DNA of 64,000 nt from Rhodospirillaceae bacterium (GCA_018660265.1 JABJKS010000061.1:95139-159138); one strand, 5' to 3'. Counted from the stretch's first letter, positions 26,280-36,027 are shown. Numbers and translations are program-made. The notes: a model not told the origin generated them from the letters alone.

Positions 26280-26975
26280 TTAGGCCTTCCTGCCGGCCGC
26301 GGGCAGCTTCGGCGGCTTTTCGGGCCGGTTGGGGCCCCAGACCCGGCTGTAATAACTGTCGGCCAAATGCAACGCACCGATCGGGTTGTGGGCCAGGACG
26401 CGATCCTTGGCGACCAGCACTGTTGTCGGACCTTCGGCATACTTGAAGAACATGCTGTCATGGCCGACACACAGACCCAGTACCACGTTGAACTGGCAGC
26501 CCGCCTCGTTCAACAGTTTGGCCTGGCTGACCGGATTGCACATGGCTTCGAAATTACCGGGGCGGATTTTTTCATCATCCCGCAGGCCCATATCTTCCTT
26601 TGGTACGCCGCCATGTTTGCAGGCAACGGAGGCGACTTCGAAACCATGACTTTCAAGAATACCGCTTAGGGTGCGGGCCAGATCGACGAAGCTGATGCAG
26701 GTGGCGATACCGATTTTCGTGTAGTCCATCTTTTTGGCGAACTGACAGATCTCTTCGACCCGGGTCCATTGGCAATAGCCCTCGGCTTCCACACGGCCTG
26801 ACTCCTGGGCGATGCGTTTGGTCTCCGGGTCCTCGTAAAGGGCCACGGCGGCGTCGATTTGTTCGGGCATAACCTTGGTCGGGCAATAACCCGGCCCCCG
26901 CGCCTCGCTCTCCCCTTGCCGGCAGGCCCGAACATTTTCGGGGCAGTAGGCGCACCCAGGTTCATCATAGCTCAT
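26280..26975 (-). CDS. DUF1847 cysteine-rich protein
   Basis: A 231-residue protein of the DUF1847 family. It has an N-terminal cysteine cluster (C-A-Y-C-P-x-N-V-R-A-C, then GYCPTK) and further conserved Cys in GIATCISFVDLA, ACKHGGVPKE, AMCNPVSQA and LGLCVGHDSMF. The pattern suggests a bound metal or iron-sulfur cluster. The function is unknown in the family. GGGAGTGATCAACC precedes the ATG. It is the last gene before a short gap behind the racemase-like gene on the same strand and may belong to that operon. Confidence 0.82.
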   Translation of the reverse strand: MSYDEPGCAYCPENVRACRQGESEARGPGYCPTKVMPEQIDAAVALYEDPETKRIAQESGRVEAEGYCQWTRVEEICQFAKKMDYTKIGIATCISFVDLARTLSGILESHGFEVASVACKHGGVPKEDMGLRDDEKIRPGNFEAMCNPVSQAKLLNEAGCQFNVVLGLCVGHDSMFFKYAEGPTTVLVAKDRVLAHNPIGALHLADSYYSRVWGPNRPEKPPKLPAAGRKA

Positions 26976-27072
26976 GGTTGATCACTCCCAGCCAGTCGAT
27001 TGGATAGGGGAAGGGTGGCCCAAAACAGGCAATGATGTCCTTGCGCTAGATCAATTGAGGGATCAGGTGCCG

Positions 27073-27807
27073 CTATTGGGAGAAAATTCGGCCCCAACCA
27101 TGCAAACGGGTCGCATCAACACCGGCCAGTTCCAAGGCGCGCAGGACAACCACGGAAATGCTGTCATAGATGGTCACGCCCAATTCCGCCTCTAATCGTT
27201 CCGCCAGGGCGGCACCACGCATGTTGGTACAGATGATGGAGATCGCCTCGGCACCTTCATTGGCGACCTCTCGACACATGGCCTCCACCTGGGCCTCGGT
27301 AATTTCGGAAAAGGAATAGTTGTCGCTGATGCCTAAATGCCGTTCCGCGATGCAGTCAAAACCGGCGGCTTGATAATTGTCCAGAATGCGGGCCTGAACG
27401 TCATCTGTGTAAGGTGTGAGCAAGCCGAATTTTGTCACGCCATGGCGGCGAAACAGGTCGTTATTGGCCAGGATGGAGGTGGTGGCCGGGGCCCCGGTGT
27501 TATCTGTGATACGGGTGCAAAGCGCCTCATCATTGTCAAAGCCCAACCAGCCCGCAGAAGTGCCGTTCCAGGCGATGGAATGACATTTCGCATCGGCCAA
27601 AAGATCAGCGGCACCTAGAAAGCGGTCATGATCAAATTGGGCCAGACCTTTGTCCGACAGAGAAATTTCCGTCACCTTAAAGCGGCTGAAATGGGCCGTG
27701 ACTTCATCCAGGCCAGACAGCATGGCCGTCGTCGTCGGCTCTAACACCGTGTTTGATGAGGGTGTCAACATGCCCAGAATAATCCGCTCCGACAAATTAG
27801 GCATCAT
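27073..27807 (-). CDS. Asp/Glu racemase superfamily, arylmalonate-decarboxylase-like
   Basis: A 244-residue enzyme of the cofactor-free aspartate/glutamate racemase fold. Racemases and maleate isomerases use two opposed Cys. Here the first site reads WNGTSAG (Gly82) and only the second Cys is present (Cys193 in IICTNMRG). A single Cys with Gly-Thr-Ser opposite, plus TPYTDD (Tyr133), is the arrangement known for arylmalonate decarboxylase. A decarboxylase of a malonate-type acid is therefore more likely than a racemase (inference). It overlaps the end of the MFS gene by 11 bases, so uptake and breakdown may be linked. Confidence 0.72.
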   Translation of the reverse strand: MMPNLSERIILGMLTPSSNTVLEPTTTAMLSGLDEVTAHFSRFKVTEISLSDKGLAQFDHDRFLGAADLLADAKCHSIAWNGTSAGWLGFDNDEALCTRITDNTGAPATTSILANNDLFRRHGVTKFGLLTPYTDDVQARILDNYQAAGFDCIAERHLGISDNYSFSEITEAQVEAMCREVANEGAEAISIICTNMRGAALAERLEAELGVTIYDSISVVVLRALELAGVDATRLHGWGRIFSQ

Positions 27808-29020
27808 TCTGTTTCTCCGTCAATTTGGCGCTATGTGTGGGGCGGCGCAACAGCAGGCAACCGGCGATGAAGGCCGGTACGCCAATGATCAAGAAGCCAA
27901 AGGTGAAGCCGCCGCCGTTCGCAAGGATGAAGCCATAAAGGGCGGGATAACCCATCATCGCGATATAGCCCAGGGACAGGACGCCGCCTGTTAGGCTGCC
28001 GACCTGACCGGGCGGGGCCAGGCGCGCCACCTCCGCCAACAGGACCCCATGCCAGCTGACGGCGGTGGCGGAAAAGGCGCAGGCAGCCGTCAGGACCAAA
28101 GGAATGCCCCAATCATCTGTTATCAGGCCGGTCATGACGCTGGAGCCCGCGATGCCCAGGCCCAAGAGGGCCAGCATTTTGCGTGGCGCGATAAAACTGC
28201 CCGCCAGCCAGCCCCAAAATATGCGGGCGACGACGGCCACAACCTGGCTTGCGGCAAAGACCTGGCCCGCAACCGTCAGTTCGTAACCCAATCCCTCCAC
28301 CAGGAAAAGGACGAAAAAAGCCGCATAGACCGCCTGCGCGCCGACGAAGGTGAACATGGCGAAACTGATTTCGCGGGTTTGCGGGTGGTTGAAAACCATG
28401 CCGACGGTCCGCAACAATTCAGTCGTCGGCATCAAGGTACGGCCCACTTGACGATGTTCATCGAAGCGGGCGCGCCAGGGTTGCAGCAAAAACGCCGCGA
28501 CAATGCACATTAAGCCGGAAATGACGAAGGCACCGCGCCAGCCCGACGCCAGGATAAAGATAGGCACCAGGATCCCGGCCAGAATGCCGCCCATGGGCAC
28601 CCCGGTTTGCTTGATCGCGAATATCACAGGGGCATGCCGTGGCGGGGCATAGCGAAACAACAACTCGGACGAGGCAGGCGTGGAAATAGCGCCCGATGCG
28701 CCAACGATCAAGGCGGACAGGGCGAACATGGGGATCGTTCCCGCCGTTGCAATAAACAGACCCAGGCCCATCACAACCAATGCCATCTGACTGACCCTTA
28801 AGGGGCCATAACGTTGAATGAAAGGGCCACAGCCGATGGCCGAAAATATAGCGACGCAATAGAGCGCCACGGAATAGGCCCCAACCAGTGCCGGGGACAG
28901 GTTCAAATCCTCGGCTATCACCGGTGCGGCCACGGGCAGCACCATCGTCGTCATAAACGACAGGGATTGCTGCACCAACATGGTCAGGACGGCAATGGTC
29001 AATATTCGTCCTGATGACAA
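27797..29020 (-). CDS. MFS transporter
   Basis: A 407-residue major facilitator carrier with 12 hydrophobic segments. The loop between helices 2 and 3 (GCGPFIQRYGPLRVSQ) is a degenerate MFS motif A. The cargo is unknown. The gene lies between the peptide-type ABC operon and the arylmalonate-decarboxylase-like gene, and overlaps the latter, so it may move the same acid or its product. Confidence 0.85.
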   Translation of the reverse strand: MSSGRILTIAVLTMLVQQSLSFMTTMVLPVAAPVIAEDLNLSPALVGAYSVALYCVAIFSAIGCGPFIQRYGPLRVSQMALVVMGLGLFIATAGTIPMFALSALIVGASGAISTPASSELLFRYAPPRHAPVIFAIKQTGVPMGGILAGILVPIFILASGWRGAFVISGLMCIVAAFLLQPWRARFDEHRQVGRTLMPTTELLRTVGMVFNHPQTREISFAMFTFVGAQAVYAAFFVLFLVEGLGYELTVAGQVFAASQVVAVVARIFWGWLAGSFIAPRKMLALLGLGIAGSSVMTGLITDDWGIPLVLTAACAFSATAVSWHGVLLAEVARLAPPGQVGSLTGGVLSLGYIAMMGYPALYGFILANGGGFTFGFLIIGVPAFIAGCLLLRRPTHSAKLTEKQNDA

Positions 29021-29048
29021 GGCAAACTCCGCGTTGAATTTCGCTCTA

Positions 29049-29150
29049 GAGTATGTTTATTCAAAACATGCTCAGACTCTTAAAGAAAAGAGCAATTGAA
29101 CCAACCACTTGGGTCGCGATAGCGACTCCAATTAATTTAAAATTGCTCTA
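29049..29150 (-). repeat. Dispersed structured 3' element, copy B (after dppC)
   Basis: The second copy of the element, in the direction of the dppC-like gene, whose TAG stop is its first bases (TAGAGCAATTTT). The inner hairpin is TTGG-A-GTCGC-TATC-GCGAC-CCAA and the outer arms AGAGCAATT and AATTGCTCT pair perfectly. The distal hairpin is GAGCATGTTT / AAACATACTC with one mismatch. No ORF is present between the dppC and MFS genes. Confidence 0.85.
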
Positions 29151-30053
29151 CCGCGAACGTAGTTTCGGATCGAGCACGTCGCGCACCGCATCACCGAACA
29201 TGTTAAAGGCGAATACGGCCAGGGTAATGGCTAAGCCAGGGAAAATGGCGACCCAGGGCGCGCTTTCGGCATATTCTTCCGCCCCGCCCTGTAGCATCAG
29301 ACCCCAGGCAGGCGTCGGTTCCTGCACACCAAGGCCCAGGTATGAGAGGGACGCTTCCAGCAAAATAGCCTGACCAACGAAAGTCGTCAGCATAATCAGG
29401 AACGGTGCCATGACGTTAGGCACCATATGGCGGAGGATAATGCGCTTGTGGGAAAAACCCATGGCGCGGGCGGCATCCACATAGGGGATTTCCCGAATTG
29501 CCAGGGCCGATGATCGCACCACCCGGGCGCATTGGGGAATAAACGGTATGGTAATGGCGATGATCACGTTCGATGTGCCTGTGCCAAGGATGGAGACCAC
29601 GGCCAGGGCCAGAATGATCAGGGGAAATGCCATGAAGACATCCATCACCCGCTGGAACAACAAATCAAACATCCCGCCGAAATAGGCTGATGCCACGCCA
29701 AGGACCAGGCCGGCAAAGGCCCCAATGAAGGCGCAGACAAAACCCACATATAACGCGGTGCGCGCACCATAGATAATGCGGGTCAATTGATCCCGGCCAA
29801 ATTGGTCCGTGCCCAGCCAATAAGTGCTGTTGGGTGCGGCCAGCATGAATTCAAAGTCGTTGGCTTCCGGATCATAGGGCGTGATGACATCGGCAAAAAC
29901 AGCCATGAAAACCATCGTAAGCACTACAAAAAGCCCCGCCGCGCCAAGGGGTTGGCGGCGCGCTAAACCCAGGGCGGATTTGTACCACGTACGCTGTTCG
30001 GTCAATTCTTCCAGTGTCGCAGGTGCGGAATTGGGAAGTTCAGATACAGTCAT
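29148..30053 (-). CDS. dppC: Peptide-type ABC transporter permease (DppC family)
   Basis: A 301-residue inner-membrane permease with an N-terminal cytoplasmic stretch, about six membrane helices and the EAA loop RAMGFSHKRIILRHMVPNV that contacts the ATPases. The segment YWLGTDQFGRDQLTRIIYGAR is typical of DppC/OppC. It pairs with the DppB-type permease 12 bases upstream. The symbol names the family; the cargo may be dipeptides, opines or other small molecules. Confidence 0.9.
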   Translation of the reverse strand: MTVSELPNSAPATLEELTEQRTWYKSALGLARRQPLGAAGLFVVLTMVFMAVFADVITPYDPEANDFEFMLAAPNSTYWLGTDQFGRDQLTRIIYGARTALYVGFVCAFIGAFAGLVLGVASAYFGGMFDLLFQRVMDVFMAFPLIILALAVVSILGTGTSNVIIAITIPFIPQCARVVRSSALAIREIPYVDAARAMGFSHKRIILRHMVPNVMAPFLIMLTTFVGQAILLEASLSYLGLGVQEPTPAWGLMLQGGAEEYAESAPWVAIFPGLAITLAVFAFNMFGDAVRDVLDPKLRSR

Positions 30054-30065
30054 CTTCTCCGTCCC

Positions 30066-31037
30066 CTAACTATACCGAATGCGCGGATCCAGCCACGCAT
30101 AGAGGACATCAGTAAACAGATTGGTCAGAACGAAAATCAGAACCACCAACATAACCAATTGCTGGGTCAGAGTGAAATCATGATTGAGAACGGATTCAAC
30201 GAACAAACGCCCCAGACCATTTAGATTGAAGACTTGTTCCGTCACCACCAGACCGCCCATCAGGAAAGCAAATTCCAAGGTGATAATGGTGACCACGGGC
30301 AACATGGCGTTTTTTAGAGCATGGCGGTTGATGATGATTTTTTCCAACAGACCCTTGGCCCTGGCCGTGCGTACATAGTCTTCGCGCAAGACTTCCAACA
30401 GGGCGGATCGGGTCATGCGGGTTGCAACGGCGGAATAGCGATAGCCGGTCGCGACGGCGGGCCAGATCAGTTGCGCGAAATTCCCCAAGGGGTCTTCAAA
30501 TGGCGAGACATATTCTATGGGTGGCATCCAGGGTTCGCCAAACCAAGCCTGGGTTGTGAGTAACAGACCAAGGATGATCATGATGCCCAGCCAGAACGAG
30601 GGTATGGCAATGCCGGCGATGGAGAAGGTTCGAACGCAATAATCGATCCAGGTATTTTGTTTGATCGCCGATATGGTGCCTAAGGGTATGGCAATCAGCA
30701 CCGCGACCAAGGTCGCCATGATCGCCACTTGCAGTGATAATTGGAAGCGCAGGCCAATCTCGTAACCGATGGGACGGCCTGTCCACATGGACTCGCCCAG
30801 ATCAAAGGTCAGATAACCTGTAATAAAATCACCGAATTGAACATATAGCGGGTCGTTGAGGCCAATTTTGTCCTGACAGAGTTTGACCTCGGCCGGATCG
30901 GCATACAACCCGCTCCCGCCTAATCGAATTTCGCAGATATCACCTGGCACGGCGCGCAATAATAAGAAGACCAACACCGCGGCACCCAACAGGGTGGGAA
31001 TGGCAAGAAGCAACCGGGTGATGATGTATTTATACAC
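30066..31037 (-). CDS. dppB: Peptide-type ABC transporter permease (DppB family)
   Basis: A 323-residue permease with six predicted helices, opening with the typical YIITRLLLAIPTLLGAAVLVF and carrying the EAA loop YVRTARAKGLLEKIIINRHAL. The segment GGLVVTEQVFNLNGLGRL is a strong family mark. It follows the binding-protein gene, from which it is separated by a GC-rich hairpin. Confidence 0.92.
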   Translation of the reverse strand: MYKYIITRLLLAIPTLLGAAVLVFLLLRAVPGDICEIRLGGSGLYADPAEVKLCQDKIGLNDPLYVQFGDFITGYLTFDLGESMWTGRPIGYEIGLRFQLSLQVAIMATLVAVLIAIPLGTISAIKQNTWIDYCVRTFSIAGIAIPSFWLGIMIILGLLLTTQAWFGEPWMPPIEYVSPFEDPLGNFAQLIWPAVATGYRYSAVATRMTRSALLEVLREDYVRTARAKGLLEKIIINRHALKNAMLPVVTIITLEFAFLMGGLVVTEQVFNLNGLGRLFVESVLNHDFTLTQQLVMLVVLIFVLTNLFTDVLYAWLDPRIRYS

Positions 31038-31087
31038 AGATTTCGCGCCTTATAAAATTTTGGGTTATTCAATAAACTTAAATGTTG

Positions 31088-31121
31088 CCCGCCGCCCCGC
31101 AGTGAGAGTTGGGGCGGCGGG
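31088..31121 (-). promoter_or_regulatory. GC-rich intercistronic hairpin between dppA and dppB
   Basis: An 11-bp stem CCCGCCGCCCC / GGGGCGGCGGG with a 12-base loop, 25 bases past the binding-protein stop. On the transcribed strand it is followed by CAACATTTAAG rather than a T tract. It may act as an mRNA-stabilising or partial termination structure that raises binding-protein level over the permeases. Confidence 0.65.
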
Positions 31122-31145
31122 TTCCATTCATCGAGATTGGTCGGA

Positions 31146-32759
31146 CTATTTATCCAACCAGATGTTGTCCAAGGACACGTTCAGATAATGCGAAGGTGCT
31201 GTCTTCCAGCCCTTCACGTAGGAACGATGTGGGTTGATCTTGTACCACCACATGGTCAAAGCCATGTGCGCCTCTTCGTCCAGGATACGCTTTTCATAGG
31301 TGCGCATCATGGCCCGGACTTTCTTGGGATCTGCTTCCTGGTTCATCTTGTTGAAGAGATCTTCCAGAACGGGATCGGCATAACTGCCATAGTTGTTGCC
31401 GGCGCTGCCCAGGAACTTGGACACATCCACCAACGGGTTGATGACGGATTGGCAGTTGAAGTCGATGGAAACATCGAAATCTTTCTTCTTACGCAAGCTG
31501 TCAAAGAAGGGACCACTTGGCTTGACATCCTGTTTCACTTTCAGGCCGACTTTCCGCCATTGGTCAATCAACCATGTGCCCACCACCTTATAAGGCTGAT
31601 CGACACCGCGGTTCAGCAATGTGAAAGACATGCCTTCTTGGCCGGCTTCCTTCAACAAGCGCTTGGCCTCCGCCCTATTGGCTTTGATGTCGGGGCCGTA
31701 ACCAGCCAACTTCATCAATTCATCCTTGGTCGCTGCCAGTGGATGGTTGGGGAAGGCAATGCCGCCGACGGTTTTCACGATGGCGATCTTGGATAGGTAT
31801 TTAGAGCCCGACCACCGGTCCACTGCCAGGGACAACGCGCGGCGCACCCGTGCATCATCAAATGGTTTTTTCTTGTGGTTCGGGGTAAAGAACAATGCGC
31901 AGTTCCAATCACTTTCCTGCACCGTGATCTTGTCGCCCAGGGCCTTGACCAGATCGTCACGGGCCTTCGGTGGGAAACCGCGGAATTCGATATCTGCACG
32001 ACCGCCGCGAATGGCGTTCAGACGCGTCGCCATTTTCGGTGCTGAAATAGCTTTATAGCCATCCAGATAGGGTTTGCCGGCGTGATGATAGCCGTCATAA
32101 CGTGTGCCTTCGACAAAGGCACCCGGTTGATGCTGCACGAACTTGAAGGCACCGGAACCATTAACGTTCTTCATGTGCCAGCTGTAGCCGTGCTTGTCCA
32201 AATCGGCTTTCGAATAGACAAAGTTGAAGGGGGTTGCTACGGCCGGGATAAAGGCACCGGAGGCATACTTCAACTTGAACACAACGGTGGTGTCATTGGG
32301 GGCGGAGATTGAATCCACCATTTTGAAGAAAGCCTTGCGCGATGACGGTACGCCCTTGGGTGGGAATACGATCTTGTCGTAGGTCGCTTTGACGTCTTGC
32401 GCCGAGAGGGCGGCACCATTGTGGAATTTTACGCCCTTGCGGATCTTGAAGACATAAGTTTTGCCGTCATCGGTTGGATTGGGCACTGCGCCTTCGCAAA
32501 GATCGCAAACGAAATCCGTCGGTGAGGACGGGTTGTCCGGATTGATCCGGATCAGCAGGCTGTAGAATGGCCGGATCGGATGGATCATGCCAAACGTGGT
32601 TTCCTGATGCCCGTCGTAGGATGGAATTTTACTACCAACAACGATATTTAATACGCCGCCCTTTTTCGGCGTTTCCGCCTCTGCTGATAGGGTAAAGCCG
32701 GCACCAATCGCCACGCCAAGACCTATCATGGCGGCTTTTTTCAAGCCTTTGAATAGCAT
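31146..32759 (-). CDS. dppA: ABC transporter peptide-type substrate-binding protein
   Basis: A 537-residue periplasmic protein of the SBP_bac_5 family (DppA/OppA). It has a Sec signal peptide ending about SAEAE. Family segments include YVFKIRKGVKFHNGAALSAQDVKATYDKI and DDARVRRALSLAVDR. It collects the ligand for the dppB/C permeases and dppD/F ATPases. Unlike the usual A-B-C-D-F order, the ATPase genes come first here (D-F-A-B-C). The ligand is unknown. Confidence 0.9.
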   Translation of the reverse strand: MLFKGLKKAAMIGLGVAIGAGFTLSAEAETPKKGGVLNIVVGSKIPSYDGHQETTFGMIHPIRPFYSLLIRINPDNPSSPTDFVCDLCEGAVPNPTDDGKTYVFKIRKGVKFHNGAALSAQDVKATYDKIVFPPKGVPSSRKAFFKMVDSISAPNDTTVVFKLKYASGAFIPAVATPFNFVYSKADLDKHGYSWHMKNVNGSGAFKFVQHQPGAFVEGTRYDGYHHAGKPYLDGYKAISAPKMATRLNAIRGGRADIEFRGFPPKARDDLVKALGDKITVQESDWNCALFFTPNHKKKPFDDARVRRALSLAVDRWSGSKYLSKIAIVKTVGGIAFPNHPLAATKDELMKLAGYGPDIKANRAEAKRLLKEAGQEGMSFTLLNRGVDQPYKVVGTWLIDQWRKVGLKVKQDVKPSGPFFDSLRKKKDFDVSIDFNCQSVINPLVDVSKFLGSAGNNYGSYADPVLEDLFNKMNQEADPKKVRAMMRTYEKRILDEEAHMALTMWWYKINPHRSYVKGWKTAPSHYLNVSLDNIWLDK

Positions 32760-32864
32760 TGTCTTTGCCTCCCGTTAACGTCGGCGTTGTGCAGCCGACA
32801 ATTCATGCGCCACCACGGCGCAATTCCTTAAATTATTATTTTACAACTAAGCACGAAATCTTAC

Positions 32865-33872
32865 TTACGAAACTTCTCCACATGCAACCCAATGTCCCGG
32901 GCGCATTTCCCGCAGCTCTGGCACCGGGCCGGAGCAGTTTTCGACTGCGACAGGGCAACGAGGATGAAAGACACAGCCTGACGGCGGGTTCATCGGGCTG
33001 GGCACCTCGCCCTTGACCAGATGATGTTTGCGGCCCGCCTCAATCGTCGGATCGGGCACCGGCACGGCATTCAACAAAGCCTGGGTATAGGGATGCAGCG
33101 GGTTATCGAATAATTCATCGCAGGGGGCCAGTTCAACGATCTTGCCCAAGTACATAACTGCAACCCGGTGGCACAGATGGCGCACCACCGAGAGATCGTG
33201 GGCGATAAATAAATAGGTTAGATCGAATTCCTCCCGCAGGTCTTCCAGCAGGTTGATCACCTGAGCCTGAATGGAGACATCCAGGGCCGAGACCGCTTCG
33301 TCGCAAATGATGAATTCCGGCTTCATGGACAGGGCCCGGGCGATGCCGACGCGTTGCCGCTGCCCGCCGGACATTTCATGCGGATAACGGTCCGCCATTT
33401 TCGGGCTCAGACCGCAAACCGTCAGCAGCTCGGCGATCCGTTTGGCGCGGTCTGCCGAATTGGGCTCTATGCCATGTACGGCCAGGGGCTCGCCGATAAT
33501 GTCACCGATTTTCATGCGGGGGTTTAGCGAGCTAAAGGGATCTTGAAAGATAACCTGTATCTTGCGCCGCATAGCGGCCAATTCGGCCCGTCCCATACGG
33601 TTAAGATCAGCGCCGTGATAGAGGATTTGGCCTGCGGTCGGTTTTTCCAGCTGTAGAATACAGCGCCCGGTGGTCGATTTTCCACAACCGGATTCTCCCA
33701 CCAGACCCAGCGTTTCGCCCGGCATGATGTCAAAGCTGATGCCGTCGACGGCCTTTACATGGGCGATGGTCCGTTGCACCAGCATGCCATCGGTGACCGG
33801 GAAATACATTTTTAGATCCCGAACCTGCAATAAAGGTTCGGCGGTCTGTGGTTCCGGCATGGTCATGCTCAT
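32865..33872 (-). CDS. dppF: Peptide-type ABC transporter ATPase (DppF family)
   Basis: A 335-residue ATPase with Walker [10 protein letters not shown], signature [15 protein letters not shown] and Walker [13 protein letters not shown]. The C-terminal oligopeptide-transporter extension ([15 protein letters not shown]) carries the Cys cluster typical of this subgroup. The start overlaps the stop of the dppD gene by one base, so they are coupled. Together with DppD it forms the ATPase pair. Confidence 0.92.
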   Translation of the reverse strand: MSMTMPEPQTAEPLLQVRDLKMYFPVTDGMLVQRTIAHVKAVDGISFDIMPGETLGLVGESGCGKSTTGRCILQLEKPTAGQILYHGADLNRMGRAELAAMRRKIQVIFQDPFSSLNPRMKIGDIIGEPLAVHGIEPNSADRAKRIAELLTVCGLSPKMADRYPHEMSGGQRQRVGIARALSMKPEFIICDEAVSALDVSIQAQVINLLEDLREEFDLTYLFIAHDLSVVRHLCHRVAVMYLGKIVELAPCDELFDNPLHPYTQALLNAVPVPDPTIEAGRKHHLVKGEVPSPMNPPSGCVFHPRCPVAVENCSGPVPELREMRPGHWVACGEVS

Positions 33873-34864
33873 TATGCCGCCGCCCCTTTGTCCAATTCGT
33901 CCCGCTGCCAGCAGGCGGAACTGTGACCGTCATCCACCAATTCCAAATCCGGCCTTTCATGTTGGCAACGATCCACCGCATAGGGGCAGCGCGGCAGGAA
34001 AGCACAGCCCGCGCCCAATTGCGTCATGTCAGGTGGATGGCCAACGATAGGGATCAGGCGTTCCCCACGGGGCTGATCCAGTCGGGGTACGGATTTCAAC
34101 AACCCACGCGTATAGGGATGGCGGGGGCGATGATAAATGTCGGCTGATACACCGCTTTCAACGATGCGCCCGGCATACATCACATTGACCCGGTCCGCAT
34201 AACGGGCCACGACGCCAAGGTTATGGGTGATAATGATCAAGGCGACGCCCAGACGCCGGGTCAGATCCTTCATCAATTCCAGAATTTGCGCCTGAATGGT
34301 GACGTCCAAGGCGGTGGTCGGTTCATCCGCGATAATCAGTTTTGGATTGCAGGCCAGGGACATGGCGATCATCACCCGTTGGCGCATCCCGCCCGATAGG
34401 TGATGGGGATATTGCCGCAGGCGTCGCTGCGGTTCTGAAATGCCCACCAGACCCAGCAATTCAACCGCACGCGTTTGGGAATCTTCCCTATTGGTGCCCA
34501 GATGCTGTTCAAGGGTTTCAGTCAACTGCCGGCCAATGCTGAGGACCGGGTTCAACGAGGTCATGGGTTCCTGGAACACCATGCCAATATCCCGGCCCCG
34601 TACCTTGCGAATGCCTTCTTCGTCCAGCCCCAGCAGGTCCTGGCCGTCGAATATTATTTTGCCACCCATGATGCGGCCCGGCGGATCGGGGATTAAGCGC
34701 AAAATAGACAGTGCGGATACGGACTTGCCGGAACCGGACTCGCCAACAATGGCAACCGTCTCGCCCGCATCTACGGTATAGCTGATGCCATCAACGGCAC
34801 GCACAATGCCTTCGGACGTGAAGAACTGGACCTGCAGGTCCGCGATCTCTAACAGACTCGCCAA
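33872..34864 (-). CDS. dppD: Peptide-type ABC transporter ATPase (DppD family)
   Basis: A 330-residue ATPase with Walker A GESGSGKS, signature [15 protein letters not shown], Walker [13 protein letters not shown] and the C-terminal [15 protein letters not shown] cluster. I moved the start from 35149 to TTG 34864 ([11 protein letters not shown]), which has a run of eight G's eight bases upstream. The 95 extra residues in the track do not look like the family, although they include a hydrophobic stretch. It is the first gene of the importer operon, divergent from the enoyl-CoA hydratase gene. Confidence 0.87.
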   Translation of the reverse strand: MASLLEIADLQVQFFTSEGIVRAVDGISYTVDAGETVAIVGESGSGKSVSALSILRLIPDPPGRIMGGKIIFDGQDLLGLDEEGIRKVRGRDIGMVFQEPMTSLNPVLSIGRQLTETLEQHLGTNREDSQTRAVELLGLVGISEPQRRLRQYPHHLSGGMRQRVMIAMSLACNPKLIIADEPTTALDVTIQAQILELMKDLTRRLGVALIIITHNLGVVARYADRVNVMYAGRIVESGVSADIYHRPRHPYTRGLLKSVPRLDQPRGERLIPIVGHPPDMTQLGAGCAFLPRCPYAVDRCQHERPDLELVDDGHSSACWQRDELDKGAAA

Positions 34865-35148
34865 ACTAATATCCCCCCCCAAAAAAGGGTCATTTATCGC
34901 GGCGGAGGTCTTTGCCCCCAATGCTTCACGAAACCTTTTACGCTGGCTATTTAATAGACCTATAGCGGCGGGCACAACAAATATCAGTGCAAGTAGAGAC
35001 GATATGTCCCAGCAACTTAGACTTGACCCAATCCGCCAAGCGGGGCTTATCAAGGGCATGAATAGGCCCGTGCATGGGTAAACTGAAGATATCGGCCTTG
35101 GATTCCACCTTGAATTCGGGGCCTGACCGCAATAGACAGGAGTATGCA

Positions 35149-35961
35149 ATGCTAAAGCGTTACGCTGAGAAATATCCCGCTTTTGAATATGACAGCCCTT
35201 CCGAGCGCGTCCTGCGCATCACATTCAACAAGCCGGAGACGTATAATTCACTCGATTCTGACGGCCATCGTCAACTGGCATATATCTGGCGTGAGATTGA
35301 TGAAGATGCGGATGTCAGTTGCGTTATTCTGGCCGCCAAGGGCAAGGCATTCTCCTCGGGCGGTGATTTCTCCATGATTCAGAAAAACATCGAGAACTGG
35401 AATGACACGGTCGGTGCCTGGAAAGAGGCGCGCGATTTGGTTTACAACATCATCAATTGTTCCAAACCGATCATCTCCGCCGTTAATGGTGTCGCAGTCG
35501 GTGCCGGTCTGGTAGCCGCCCTTTTGGCCGACATCTCCATCATCGCCAAATCCGCCCGCGTGCTGGACGGTCATGTGCGTCTGGGCGTCGCCGCCGGCGA
35601 TGTGGCCTGCATCAACTGGGTCATCCTGGCAGGCATGGCCAAGGCCAAGTATCACCTGCTGACGAACGAGCCTGTATTTGGTGAAGAGGCCGAACGCATG
35701 GGCCTGTTCTCGCTCTGCACCGAAGATGACGCCCTGACGGCGAAGTCAGAGGAAGTCGCCAAGACCCTGGCCGATGGCGCGCCGAATGCCATTCGCTGGA
35801 CCAAATTGGCTTTGAACAACTGGTATCGTATGGCCATGCCCACGTTCGAGAATTCCCTGGCTTTGGAAATGCTCGGCTTCAAGGGACCCGAGGCTCAGGA
35901 AGGTCTGGCGGCCCATCTGGAAAAACGTCAGCCCAACTTCGACAAACATTCGCCCCTATAG
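35149..35961 (+). CDS. Enoyl-CoA hydratase/isomerase family protein
   Basis: A 270-residue crotonase-fold protein. It has AAKGKAFSSGGDFSMI (oxyanion-hole strand) and INCSKPIISAVNGVAVGAGLVAALLADISI. The residue pair that acts as general acid and base in true hydratases is not obvious: the first Glu position is in a divergent context. It may therefore be an isomerase, hydrolase or another crotonase reaction. The start was moved to ATG 35149, which has CAGGAG seven bases upstream; the track start at 35074 lies in the leader. It stands alone, followed by a terminator. Confidence 0.82.
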   Translation: MLKRYAEKYPAFEYDSPSERVLRITFNKPETYNSLDSDGHRQLAYIWREIDEDADVSCVILAAKGKAFSSGGDFSMIQKNIENWNDTVGAWKEARDLVYNIINCSKPIISAVNGVAVGAGLVAALLADISIIAKSARVLDGHVRLGVAAGDVACINWVILAGMAKAKYHLLTNEPVFGEEAERMGLFSLCTEDDALTAKSEEVAKTLADGAPNAIRWTKLALNNWYRMAMPTFENSLALEMLGFKGPEAQEGLAAHLEKRQPNFDKHSPL

Positions 35962-35976
35962 GCGGACACAATTGCT

Positions 35977-36020
35977 GCCGCCCCGAACGGTCTGTGATGA
36001 TCGTTCGGGGCGGCATTTTT
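35977..36020 (+). terminator. Terminator after the enoyl-CoA hydratase gene
   Basis: A perfect 13-bp stem GCCGCCCCGAACG / CGTTCGGGGCGGC with a 12-base loop, followed by ATTTTTTA. It lies 15 bases after the stop codon. The MITE-like element begins eight bases later. Confidence 0.9.
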
Positions 36021-36027
36021 TATGTGC

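Noticed and set aside
34865-35148. N-terminal extension of the DppD gene with a hydrophobic stretch
   Set aside because: ATP-binding subunits of this family start close to the TTG at 34864. The extension has no similarity to known domains and lies in a divergent promoter region.
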